From Holothuria scabra (Eukaryota; Echinodermata; Holothuroidea; Aspidochirotida; Holothuriidae), in the NCBI GenBank assembly GCA_037179385.1, contig CM074188.1:22275318-22339317 (forward strand): DNA of 64,000 nt, read 5' to 3'. Shown in pieces: positions 47,751 through 58,900 of the stretch. Position numbers and translations under genes: made by a program. A model generated the notes under the pieces. That model ran no database searches and had not been told where the DNA came from. It was given only the letters and a program-made list of their open reading frames with translations. How positions within the stretch are numbered: the first letter of the stretch is position 1; every line of letters begins with the position of its first letter.

Positions 47751-48049
47751 AGGCCAATTTTCTCACCCTAACTACAATTCTTTTAGGGGTTAACCTTAAC
47801 TCTCAATTGGCTCTGCTCTTTGATTGACAGCTGATTTAAACAATGCAGAGTACCAAGCTTTATATTACACAGCATCAACTGTATTGAGCATGATTTGAAT
47901 AAACACATTGACTTTTTTCTATACTCACCCTGATGCACAAAATTTAGATTTTGTCTGGATGAGGAAGAAATTCAGACAATTGTGGAGGGACTTAAGTAAG
48001 AAGGTTAGGAAAATTGCTACTGTTTTGGGTGAGATAATTGGGCCGTTAA
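47747..48049 (-). repeat. TTAA-flanked MITE, family 1, copy g, inverted
   Basis: Reverse-oriented copy that begins at the TTAA shared with copy f and ends GGGCCGTTAA at 48049. Together the two form an inverted pair of about 600 bp. Confidence 0.8.
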
Positions 48050-48342
48050 GTGAAGGGACAAAATACTGTAGCTGGGTTTACACACAAATTTGCTTCCCAA
48101 GAATTGCCAGAACTTTGCTAATCAAATTTAATTTTGATAAGCAAAAGTTGCAGTACTTACAGTACAGTACCTGCTAGTACTAATGAACACAAAAGAATTG
48201 TAACATTACTTTTGCTAATCAATTCACAAACACTACGTATTTTTGTCCCTTGTAATTGATGGCCTTTTCTTCATTCTGATTAGATGATCAGCTTTGATAA
48301 AGGCTACTTCCAAAATTAGCACTTCTTATAAGCTATACTTAC

Positions 48343-48454
48343 ACTTCATTGAGAAGGTGAGGAAAATCCTGCTTTGGATGGCATGCTGTTGTGGTGATGG
48401 TATCAACGTCGAAGTAAAGGTACGCTCATCCACATGGTGGACATGCTGCAGGAC
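48343..48454 (-). CDS. Unknown gene, exon 2
   Basis: Minus-strand acceptor TATATCAG and donor GTAAGT at 48342, phase 0 in and phase 1 out. Reads VLQHVHHVDERTFTSTLIPS then QQHAIQSRIFLTFSMK. Open only in this frame. Confidence 0.5.
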
Positions 48455-48539
48455 CTGATATAAACAAAAAAAAAACGTGGTAACAACCTCAAGAGCTAAA
48501 AATCACAAAGCATCTTCCATCATATTTTATGAATTACAT

Positions 48540-48692
48540 ATTCAAGGTAAATCAACCAGTGACTTCTACTGTATCGAACTTTACATTTGAAGAGGATAAT
48601 TGCAGACACATGACTCTCAACAGCCAGTCACAAAACAGGACTGTATACTACACTACTCAAAGATGGGGTGACGGCAGTTCCCCTTTAATCCT
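48540..48692 (+). repeat. CACATGACTCTCAACAGC repeat family, copy
   Basis: Shares ACATGACTCTCAACAGCCAG and GGGGTGACGGCAGTTCCCCT, ending CTTTAA. Confidence 0.65.
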
Positions 48693-48801
48693 GTTGTTTA
48701 TATTAACCAAGTGTCACTGGAAGCACACTTAAAGTGATGCCACGGGAGAAAGTAATACTACTCATTACATTTTGATGACAGAGATATCCATCATCACACA
48801 A

Positions 48802-49104
48802 TTAAAGGCCCAATTTTCTCACCCCAAACAGTACCAATTCTCCTAACCTTCTTAATTAAGCCCCTCCCACAATTGTCTGAAATTCACCCTCCTCCAGACA
48901 CAATCTCATTTTATTGCTTCAGGGTGAATATAGAAAGCTCAATGTGTATAATCAAAACACTATCTGAACAGTTTGTGCTGTGTAATATAAGTTTTGGTAC
49001 TCTGCATTGTTTGAATTAGCAGTCAATCAAAAAGCTGAGCCAATAGAGAGTTTCTTTTACCCTATACTAGAAGTGTAGTTTGGGGTGAGAGGATTGTCCC
49101 TTAA
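48802..49104 (+). repeat. TTAA-flanked MITE, family 1, copy h
   Basis: Best-preserved copy: TTAAAGGCCCAATTTTCTCA at the left and GAGGATTGTCCCTTAA at the right, with imperfect terminal inverted repeats of about 27 bp. Confidence 0.8.
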
Positions 49105-50219
49105 AAAATAGCAATGAAAAAAGAAAAAAACACCTGGAGTTACAAGATGCCACAACTCTAAAAGCCTGTTGCTACATGTAAACAAGTTCAAGTGCATAGT
49201 ACCAGCCTTACTGAAATCATTTCATAGAGAATTGCTACATTAACAACAAAGGCAAAAGTACTGCCATAGCTACCAATTTTACATCCATGTAACATTGTTT
49301 TAATCATCGTTTTAAACATCGTTTTAATTAAACAAATTTCATACAGAAGGGATAGGCTTATAATTAACACAAACTTTTTAACCTTCAAACCCCCTCCCCC
49401 CCCCCCCCCTCAAAAAAAAAAAAAAAAAATATATGAAAAACTTAGTTAACAAAGATCTAAGACTTAGGGAATATTTCATAAAATTGTGGAAAGCATAGAA
49501 ATAATTATAGCCAAGGATAGGACTATGCTATATATGCTACGCGTAACAAAGTGTTGCCTCCTTCTCCCCTCCTCCCTCCCCCCTAAAAAAATAATAAATA
49601 TGTAAGATGAAATAAAAAATAAAGAAAACACAAAGTGAAAAGGGTCTGAAATTAGAAATAGGCCTACATTAGGCCAAAAAGGTGTGGGCAGTGTATACAC
49701 CCTATATAGGCCTTTGTAGGCCTACTGGCCTAGGCAGTATAGGCCTAGACTGGACTTGCTGTTGCCTCAAAGAAAAAATTCTGACATTTACAAAGACAAG
49801 TTGTGAGTTATAAGCAATTGTGAGGCTTAGCTTAAAAGTAACATAAAAGAAATGAGGAGGCAGCCTGGAAGGATTTCAAGTGAGGGCCAGCTAACATCCT
49901 ACCCTAGGCCGAGCCTTCAGTTGGTGTAAAAATTAAAAATAATAGCATGATTGACGTAGCGCAGTTGCCCCCTAGCCTTTGTATAGGCCTAGCCAATTTA
50001 GGGGGATAATCTGTGACCGATGATACATAGGGTCGGCTGTTGCAAATTCAGGACATAAGAGGAAAAATAATCACAGCATAAATAACTCATTCAACAGCTA
50101 TATTTTACCAAGTATCCTTAAACAATTGGAATCAGTTGTGTGTTTATTTACAGCCAACAAAAATAAGCAAACATAACAATTTTAGGTCACTTTCTGAAGC
50201 AAAATGTTACAGAACTTAC

Positions 50220-50246
50220 TTGGAAACTTCTTTCAGCAGCAGCCAT
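50220..50246 (-). CDS. Candidate first exon, MAAAERSFQ
   Basis: ATG in the context ACAAAATGG (A at -3, G at +4), nine codons, then donor GTAAGT at 50219. Phase 0 fits the next exon. I chose this start for its context and donor strength. Confidence 0.5.
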
Positions 50247-51246
50247 TTTGTTGGTTTGAGAAATGATCGCCCTACACAGACTTCCACATCAGTGTTCAGG
50301 GGTGAAATTTGGAAAATTGGGGAATGGGGTGAATTATACACAATGGGGGTAATTTTGTGAATAGGGTAAAATTTGCATGAACTGAACTGTGTCTTGAAAT
50401 CTCTATTTGGCTTATGTGAAAATCTGTGACCTGTGTTCTTTAAATATAAGTTTGAAACAAAACCTAACTAGAATGTTCTAGTTTTTAGTTTTCGATAATT
50501 TGATGTTTTAAAGTACAAGCCTAGGGGTCAATGGAAAAAATTTTCCCTAGTGGGGAAGTGGATCATAAAGGTTGAGAAGCACTACTAGGCCTAACTAAAT
50601 TTAATTAGTTTATCAAAATTTTCTATAAATAAGATCATTTTATAAAGTGGAAACAATGGTCTTCTGTGCCATCATAAACTGTAGCCAGGCAATTCAGTAC
50701 TCAGGACTAATTGTTACACTACAGCTACAGGCATTTTTGGATTGTGTAACTTACCTTGTGATAAAGTTGATTTTTAATTCCAAATTTCACCAACTTATTC
50801 CCCTTGTTTGTTCAAAGAAAAGCAGATTCAAAAACCTAGGCCAAGATGTGCATGGTGTTAAAGATGGCAAGTATGCATGCTAATTATAGGTGCATTTTTG
50901 AAGCTGTGAAGCAGTTGCAGAATTATGCACCAAGTCTGGCACATGAATGTCTTAATTTCAGGACGCATAGGCTAACTTGGGCAAGGACTGTGTACGACCA
51001 AGTAGGTCTTACCTTTAAGCGTTGTACATGGTCCTTTTCAAGGACTAATATAACCTAGGCTTAGCCCTAACTTAGGGCTAGCCTAGGCCTATACTTCACT
51101 GAGGACAATAATTGGCCTAACGTTACATAAGGTCTAGACTAGCAAGCTCAAAAACACCTTGCCTTGCATTTTAAGGTTTTAATTTGACTAGGCCTAGGCC
51201 TCAAGGCCTAATGTTAGGGCTAGGCTAGGCGTAGCCTATATAATGG

Positions 51247-51477
51247 TTGGTTCTAAGTTCAACAGGTTCTAAATTCGAACACCTAATTAAAATCATTCAT
51301 ATATCAGTCATAAGACAGTATATTCTTCAATTACTCAAAACACCATTAAGAAATAATTATGGCTCCATATTGTATGGTAAAACTGACAATTATTTGGCAT
51401 CAAACAGTGAATAAATATTCCATGTAAATGAGGTACGTGTTCCAATTAAGAACCTGTTCGAACTTAGAACCAACTAC
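51247..51477. repeat. About 230-bp MITE with 38-bp inverted ends
   Basis: Left GGTTGGTTCTAAGTTCAACA..., right ...CTGTTCGAACTTAGAACCAAC, reverse complements with few mismatches. AT-rich interior without coding potential. Confidence 0.75.
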
Positions 51478-51883
51478 TAATAACTATACTTGCAGAAAGG
51501 AAATCAAAATATAAACTTTGCAATCAAAACATAACGTTAGCCTACCTAGCCTAGCTAATTCAACTCAAACTTAGGCCTAGATTTAACTTGTAAATTTGTG
51601 TTTTGGATCTGAATTTGTACATAACGTTAGTGAGCTGTTTACGCTGAACTAGGGTTTAAGTTACTAGCTAGGGCCTTAGCCTAGCCTAGGCTGGGCTAAC
51701 GCAATACTGTCATGTACCTTATGCCTCACGTTACGCCAGGAAATTAATTACTTTGAGGCCTAACGTTAGTCCGTGCACTTGGCAAAGCCTTCAACTTAAT
51801 TTACCTCTCAAAAACGAAATAATCACAACTGAATAAATTTTCCCAAGTATTTGGTTCAATATTCAAGATTACACGACTCTTAC

Positions 51884-51979
51884 CTGCGCTGTGGCCAGAG
51901 ACTTCTGCAAAGTTTGATCCTTTTGATAACAATTCGTCGCGATCCGTTTGGTAAATAGCCTGGCAAGGGGCCGGGGCAT
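51884..51979 (-). CDS. Alternative first exon, basic N-terminus
   Basis: Opens MPRPLARLFTKRIATNCYQK and runs 32 codons to a strong donor (GCAG|GTAAGAG at 51883), also phase 0, so it could splice to the exon at 48454 in place of 50246-50220. The Arg/Lys-rich, acid-poor start would suit a mitochondrial presequence. The ATG context is weak. It may instead be untranslated or belong to another transcript. Confidence 0.3.
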
Positions 51980-52697
51980 CAAGTTTGTTGTTACAATACG
52001 ATGTCTCGATATATATCATGTACTATGCATGTACGTTGCAGACGTACACGCTCGCAGCACAGCAGTCCAGTAATAGCAATGCACTATAATCTATATCCTA
52101 CGTAAATTCACGCAGTCTGCAGCTTACGTAAAGATGTACATGGCCAGACGGTCGCTCCATGCCATATGAAATACATACGTACAGTTACGTAAATAATTTT
52201 TGTGCCTGTTAGTTGCGCGCCAAAAACAGTTTTGGCAGCTTGCCAGTGTGGTGTACTTCAAGCTATCTTATAAACATCATAATGGTTCCACCGAAAGTGT
52301 TTAGCATTTCCTCAACAACATTGATCTTAAATGATTTGGAGAAATTTTGGCCTTCTGATAAATAAAATTTGATTCACGCTTAAAAGTTTTAGCTATAGTT
52401 TTCTAGAATCTTTTGGACCATTCGGGATGGATGTAAATTTAAAGATGATTCTGGGATCCCTTTTTCCAACTATGGAAGCGCTAGAAAGAACGCACATGCA
52501 TAGAATTTGTCGTTGACACAAACCATCATCCATTCATCGTACTATTGGGTAAAATGTAGAGAATGTACGTCGTACACATACATATCCAATCATAACAATA
52601 ACCGATACGTACGTACTTACACTTGAAATTAAAAAACTAACGTACCATTGCTCACTGAAGTTACACAGGTTGCTAGCGATAGAAGTAGCACTTGACG

Positions 52698-52733
52698 GAT
52701 ATTTTTAAAGGTATCGATACCTTTAAAAATATC
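52698..52733. repeat. Perfect 36-bp palindrome
   Basis: Left arm GATATTTTTAAAGGTATC followed immediately by its exact reverse complement, centre ATCGAT. CGGAT/ATCCG nearby extends the symmetry with gaps. Confidence 0.95.
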
Positions 52734-53901
52734 TGCAGATCCGTGCCACCAGGTAAATAGATATTATATCAACATGCATTTGGGTACCGATTGAGAACAT
52801 TTTAACTAGTGAAATTGGAAGACTAATCCTGCAAGTCATGGCCTAAGTTTCTTTGGAGATGCGTATGTGTATAGGCTTTTATCTCTTATGCAGTGCACGC
52901 TAGGATAGCATAACTATCTGGCTGTAAAACGTAGCCTCTGGACTTATACTTTTGAGGCGAGAAAGAACGAAAGTAACCTGTTGCTTACATATGGTAATTC
53001 AATTGCCTTTTGGGAATCTTTTGAGATGTGTCTGCAAAGCTTTTATAATTTAATTTGATCTTTCTGCCACTAAAATTGGGCCTTAGAGCTAGGCTAGGCC
53101 TAGGCTAGGCCAGGGATGGACCTAACGTTGAGTACACTAACTAGCCTTGGCGAAACTCGGGACTTAAATTACACTTTACCGTAGCTAGGGGCCAAAAGTA
53201 TCATGGCATTCTTTTTCCTCTTCACATTCTAAAGTTGCCGTTCAGGCAGCTACAGTTTAGTGAATAAAATCGCTGTGGTTGAGGCTTCTTAAGTTCTTTA
53301 CAAGAACTATTGTTAGGCCTAGCCTAACTTTGAAGTTTTAGGCTAGGCTACTACTACTAAGTTAGGCCTCATGCAATGAAACTTGAAAGGAGAAACATTT
53401 GCAGTAATGCAGTGATTGTTTATGTGTGTTTGCATATTTTGGGAACTGGGATACTTAAGTTGTTTGACATGTGTTTGTGTCTCAACAATATTAGGATTAA
53501 ACTTGGCTTGCAGGAGCAACAGCAAGGGTCACCGTCTAGGCCTAGCCTAGGCCTGAAATATATTCTAAGATAGGCTACCTTAACTTTTTGGTAGATTTTT
53601 GGTGGTCTCTCACCTTTTATTGTGGAGATCAAATGTCATTTGGAGTCATGAGAGTCAAACTCTCAAAACCTTGTTAAAAGGATATCTGAAGACAGAAAGT
53701 TTTGATGAATTATATCTAGGGTATTACTCTAATACTATAAGGTATGTACATGCATTTTTGGTGATAAGGTAGTCTAGATCTTTTTCTGGTGGAATTCAAA
53801 CTCAAAGGTCATCTTGGGTCCCCAGGGGCCGAAAGATCAAATTATTGTTAAAAGGTAACGGTATCTCAAGGTAGGAAACTTGTAGATATCACATAACATG
53901 C

Positions 53902-54196
53902 GCAGCTCGGTTACTTGCCATTTGGTCTACTCCCAGAAAATAAAAAGATATTCCGGTGTCACGTGATCAACGAAGATACCAAATCTGCCTTCTCTATATT
54001 CTCAGGTGTCACGTGATCAACGAGGACACCAAATATGTTCGCTATCTCCGAAAACAGTGTTTTCGGAACGAAGGCAGATTTGGTGTCTTCGAGCTGGAGA
54101 TAGCGAAGGCAGATTTGGTGTCTTCGTTGATCACGTGACACCCAGAATATCGTTTTTATTTTCTGGGGTTCACCAAACGGTAGGTAACCGAACCGC
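53902..54196. repeat. 295-bp foldback element
   Basis: Near-complete inverted repeat. The core arms 53955-53992 and 54105-54142 differ at one position (left arm GGTGTCACGTGATCAACGAA). Pairing continues outward through CCCAGAAAATAAAAA and CTCGGTTAC. A partial direct copy of the arm start occurs at 54006. The loop has CCGAAAAC/GTTTTCGG. Confidence 0.88.
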
Positions 54197-54330
54197 ACAC
54201 GTAATGCATGTTTGGTATATGTGCAATGGTCCAAGAACTGTCATCATCATTTTTGGAGAAGGTGAAAGGTCATCTGAGGTCTACAGGGGTTATATTCTGA
54301 ACACTAATTTAACAAGATCACTCAGTACAG

Positions 54331-54485
54331 TTAGTTAGTTAGATAGATTTATAAAGCCCAGTTTCCAACCTATGGTTCAAGTCCAGCCGACCATGGCCTT
54401 TTTCCAGTTGTGGCTCACTGGTTTCTTTCCCTACTCCATTGCTTACACAGAGCATAAATCACAACAGCAGTTAGGTTCTCACAAA
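54331..54485 (-). repeat. tRNA-derived SINE, copy 5
   Basis: Reverse orientation: starts with the tail as AGTTAGTTAGTTAG, then CCCAGTTTCCAACC, CCAGTTGTGGCTCACTGG and CTCCATTGCTTACAC. Inserted in the satellite of 53.6-55.2 kb. Confidence 0.75.
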
Positions 54486-55479
54486 GAAAACTGGATTGGA
54501 TAGATTTCATATTTGGTATAGATGGATTACAATTAGGTCTGGTTTTTGTAGAGGTCAAAGGTCAACTGGGGTCACCATGGGTTAAACTCTGGACACCTCG
54601 TTAACAGCATATCTGAACATGAGAAATCTGGATGAATTGCATTAGGTGGATGCATTGTGGTGATGTGGTATCAATCAATTTTGGTGGAGGTCAAAGGTCA
54701 TCTGGGGTCACCAGGGTTTAAAGTCTTAAATTATTGGTAACAAGGTATCTTTTTTTAACGTACACAGAAACGGGCACGGAGAAACAAAAACTAGAACAAG
54801 ATAACAAGGTATCATAAGATAGGAAACTACATAGATTCCGTACTTGGTAGGTGAATGGGTTATGGTTAAAAAAGATGGTCCCAATCATTTTGGGGAAGGT
54901 GAAAGGTCATCTGATATCATGCCAGGGCTCAAATTCCTGAAAACTTTGTTAACCGAATCCCTCATTGGAGGAAAATTGGATTGATTTCATATTTGGCATG
55001 TGGATGTGTAATGTTGAAGAGGTGGTAGCCATGGTTTTGTGGTGGAGGTCCAAGGTCATTTGGGGTCACTTGAGGTCAAAGCTTGGAAACCTTGTTAACT
55101 TGCTAAACTTGCATTGTTCTTGTGTTTGAGTGCCTGGATGTGTTATGGTGGCAAGATGGTTGACCCTGCTGTTGGAGGAGGCTGAGGATCATCTTTGGTA
55201 ACACAAAATTTATTTTTACAACATGTTTAAGTAACTCTTGACTGAGAAGACAGAATCTCCATAGTTTTATTTAGAATAGATTACAATGTCATCATGTCAT
55301 TAAAACTGCAAAGCATATTTCTGGTTTTGATACTTGCACTTGGAAGGATTCCTGGAACTGAAACTTCTGCATTTCAGATGATGATCATATTGAATATGCA
55401 CCAACAGTATAACAGTAGTGCCCATACAGTAACTACCGATTAATTTCTGTATTCCTGAAAAAAGGTTGGTGTTCAAAAG

Positions 55480-55995
55480 CCACTGTAGAACATTGTCCCG
55501 GAACCAACACCTGTTTTAGGGTTCAAACACTCCTGGATTTATTGAGCACTTATATATACTGCTTATAAGTAAAAAATTTAGTGTTCAAGATACAGTAAAA
55601 GGTTCTAAGTGTTCTAAATTTAAGCAAAGAACACAAGGGATATGTCCCAGAACACTTATTTTAAGTGCTCATGCACTACTGGATTTCATGAGCACTTAAT
55701 AGCTGCTCATTAAGTCCCAAATTAGGTGTTCCAAATAAACAGTACTAAGCGTTCAAAGCAAGAACACTAAGGATTGTCCTAGAACACTTAATTTTAGCAT
55801 TCGAGCACTACTGGAATTCATCGAGCACTTATTAGTGCTCATAAGTCCCACATTAAGTGTTCCAGATAGACAGTACTAGTGTTCAAAAGCTCAGAACACT
55901 AAAAATTGTCCCAGAACACTTATTTTTAGTGTTCGAACACTAACAGAACACTTACGGAACACTTAATAAGTGTTCTTTTCATCTAAGGGATAGCT
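55480..55995 (-). repeat. GAACACTTA-rich element, copy 2, inverted
   Basis: The same motif density (CAGAACACTTA, TTCGAGCACT, CATTAAGTGTTCCA) with three degenerate about 110-bp direct units, ending TAAGTGTTC...CTAAGGGAT, the reverse complement of the start of the 44.7-kb copy. Confidence 0.8.
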
Positions 55996-58900
55996 TTAGT
56001 ACAAAATTCATGATTCCCTTAATTACAACAAAACAATGATAAAAGGAAATAAGGAAGTTGCAGGATAGTTCAGGTAAAAACTGTATTGTACCAATAAAAA
56101 TAACATTTGCAATGAGAGCCTTGGGGGACTAAAGCTAATTATTGTGTGTTGAATGGAGAGTCACAGAGTTTTTAATGAAGCAATGCACTCTTTAGCGGTT
56201 TTGATGATGAGATTAATGAATCTGTTCAGAATAGTTGTTTTAGTACACTGCCACATATTAAAAGGGTAATCAGAGTTTGATAGAGAATAATAACCTTTTG
56301 TGTCAGTACCTCATTTTCTCTTTCTGAATTGATTGCTTACTAGAATATACTGTGGAAACATTAGTAAGGTCTTCCTAGTTAGAAGAAACACTAGATGTGT
56401 TTGATTTAGCAACTTGAGCTGACTCAACTGGCTCAGCCAGCAATCTACAGTATCTTTCAGAAAAGTGATCATAATGTCATCAAAATGTCACAACTTGAGC
56501 TGGCCAAAACGACAGGCCATTCGAGGTGGTCTACTGTAGTTGAGCTGGTGACATATTTTATGTCACATTTCGTTCAGTCAAAAAACTGGTTGAGCCAGTT
56601 GAGCCTGCTCAAGCAGCTTAATCGAACGCACCTAAGGATTTTGTATTAACTACTGTTGAATGAAAATTTTGTCTGAATATTTATTGGGCACAAAAAATTT
56701 ACACAAAGAAGCAAAACTAGACATCTTCCACAACAATGTAACCAGTCACAAGTGAGACCATGATAAGACAATTTTTTGTTATAAGGCAGTTTTGAGTCGA
56801 TGTAAAAATGTGCTGAGGAAAACTATGATTGCCATTTTGTCTCCTTAGAATGAAATAAACACTAGATTTTGATCAGCAGAACAATATGAATATATTGTGG
56901 CAGAAAATTGTAGCACAGTGTAAAAAATTCAAAGATAACTTATTTCAAACAAATTTACTTATTTCAGATTAAAATCAGAGGAAGTTTCTTTCCATACAGT
57001 AGGCATTACCATACCTTGAACAGCGCAAAAGACTCTTTGCTGGTAAATGAGAGAGCAAGTTAGTTATAAACTCGTGAGATTCTGTCAAAATGAATGAGGC
57101 AATATCTGATCCTGACTGATGGGCATTACTTGGCTCTTCCATCTTGCAGCACTCAGATTGGTAATCAACTCCTGAGTAAATGAGAAATTATGAATTAGTG
57201 AATTGCATGTTAGTGACTACAATGAATTTTAGCATCAGTTGTCATATCAAACAAAATTGCTACCCAGGAACCATCATCTTTATACAGACCTTAACTGCAT
57301 TGACAACACACACTGATGTCATGTTTGGAAGACTAGTGAGCATATGGCCAAGGTCAGGTTGTACTTTTTACGCAGTGACAAAGTGAATTTGTTCTATACA
57401 GTGTTGAACAAGAAAACATACTGTACAATTCTCTGAAATAAAGTTGTGGAGTACAGTAATTGACCCTGTTAGCCTTGTGCCAGTCTTGGTTTTTAGCTGT
57501 ACATGACATTCTGTGCATGACAACAAAATAGATTACAGAGATGTATACAACAGCTCCCAAGTAACAAGAGACTAAATGCAAGTGAAATCCACCTCTGCTC
57601 TGCTCTTTGGTAGACAACTGGCTTGGGGGATGGGTGTAAGGTTAGGGTGTGTCTCAGGGCTGGAATAATGGTTCCAGAAGGGCAAGGCCATTTCCTCCAT
57701 CAATTTTTAGGGCATGTCATGTGAAGTGAGAAGACACCAATGCCAAACAAGTGATTTCGTACTGAGCACAATGTTCTCTCACAGGTAGGGCACGGAGGCC
57801 AAATGGCCTTGTCATTAAATTTAATAGGGCAGCAAGGTCATTGCCAAAAAAACAAAGGCCATGGCCTTCGATTAATCCATGTCCTTGTGTCGCTCCCCTT
57901 TTCAAAGATTCTTTAAATTTAGAAGTGGCTATAGTGTATACACGAAGCACTTTTTAGGAAAATTATTCAAAATAATTTTCTTGAAGGCAGTCACTTTGTC
58001 ACACAAACTTAATAAAATTTACCCCCCCAATTGATTGACATCAAATTACTGCTGATTGAGTACTATACTGTAGTAACTGTAGCTCATATTTCACAGTGTG
58101 CAGTGAGAGTGTTCTGTTTACACATTTCTACCTTGTACTGTACCTGTAGGCTCAAGTGCTCACCAACATATACAGTAGGCCTACCATGAAGCACTAAACT
58201 AGGATGATGTCTGGATAAGGATGTATTTAAGGCAGCTGTGGCAAGGGCTATATGTAAAAATGTTGGGAGAATTGGAACTATCTGGGGTGTTGAGTGACTG
58301 CATTTAATTGTAGCAAAACATATGTTAAAATATCTGCACTGATACTCACTACTGTAAAGTACCATCTCAAAATTAAAGCCTGTTCAAATGATAATGATCA
58401 TTGGTTACCATAATGTCTGATGCAGATGAGTTCAGATGTGTCAGAGGGTGCAGAAGTGTATTTTCAAAAGCAAGCAAACCATGCAAAAACATCTGCTTAC
58501 TGAAGTTTCACTTGTCTGAGCAGGTTCCTAGTAAAGTTGAAGTTCACCTTCAAAGCACACTACTGTGGCATTCAGCTGCAGTGCCTAACATGTATCTAAC
58601 ACAGTCACACAGCATGTTTGATCATTTTGATGTGAATGAAGAGCAGTATTACTGAGTGAAGGGGCCTCCTACACAGTATCATAAGAGAACCACAAGATGA
58701 TTTTAAAGAGTTAAGGGTTTAGTGGCACTAAAAGTGCAAAGGTGCAACAGAGTTACACATTTGCATGCTGCAAAACATACCATTTTGTTGCTACTGATTA
58801 TAAGTGTCAACATTAGCTTAGTAAAGGCTACTATTTCATTGGCTAGCCCATTGTTTTGAAAAGCCTGAGATAAGCCTTGCCCACCCCCTCTAACCAATGA

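Larger units (their letters stand above)
44350..50246 (-). other. Tentative gene of unknown function, five exons
   Basis: Minus-strand exons 50246-50220, 48454-48343, 46167-46057, 45951-45709 and 44558-44350 join with phases 0, 1, 1, 1 into 233 residues plus stop. The sum, 702 nt, is a multiple of three. Not recognised; the composition is beta-strand-like with several Cys. The start codon has a strong context and the first donor is GTAAGT. Exons three and four rest on a short 105-bp intron that removes an in-frame TGA. The last acceptor lacks a pyrimidine tract. An ATTAAA at 44180-44175 fits a polyadenylation signal. Confidence 0.45.
49640..53590. other. Region dense in AGGCCT, CCTAGG and AACGTT palindromes
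   Basis: TAGGCCTA-, CTAGCCTAGGC- and CCTAACGTTAG-type words recur dozens of times, densest at 49660-49760, 51050-51240, 51530-51770 and 53080-53580. Both candidate first exons of the unknown gene lie in it. It may mark a promoter-proximal or origin-like region; that is inference. Confidence 0.6.
53625..55200 (-). repeat. Disrupted array of the 145-bp satellite, opposite orientation
   Basis: Units marked by AAAGGTCATCTGGGGTCA-like segments near 53635, 53805, 54262, 54552, 54688, 54900, 55047 and 55187. Two contain AGGTCAAAGGTCA exactly. Split by a foldback element (53902-54196) and a SINE (54331-54485). Confidence 0.8.
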
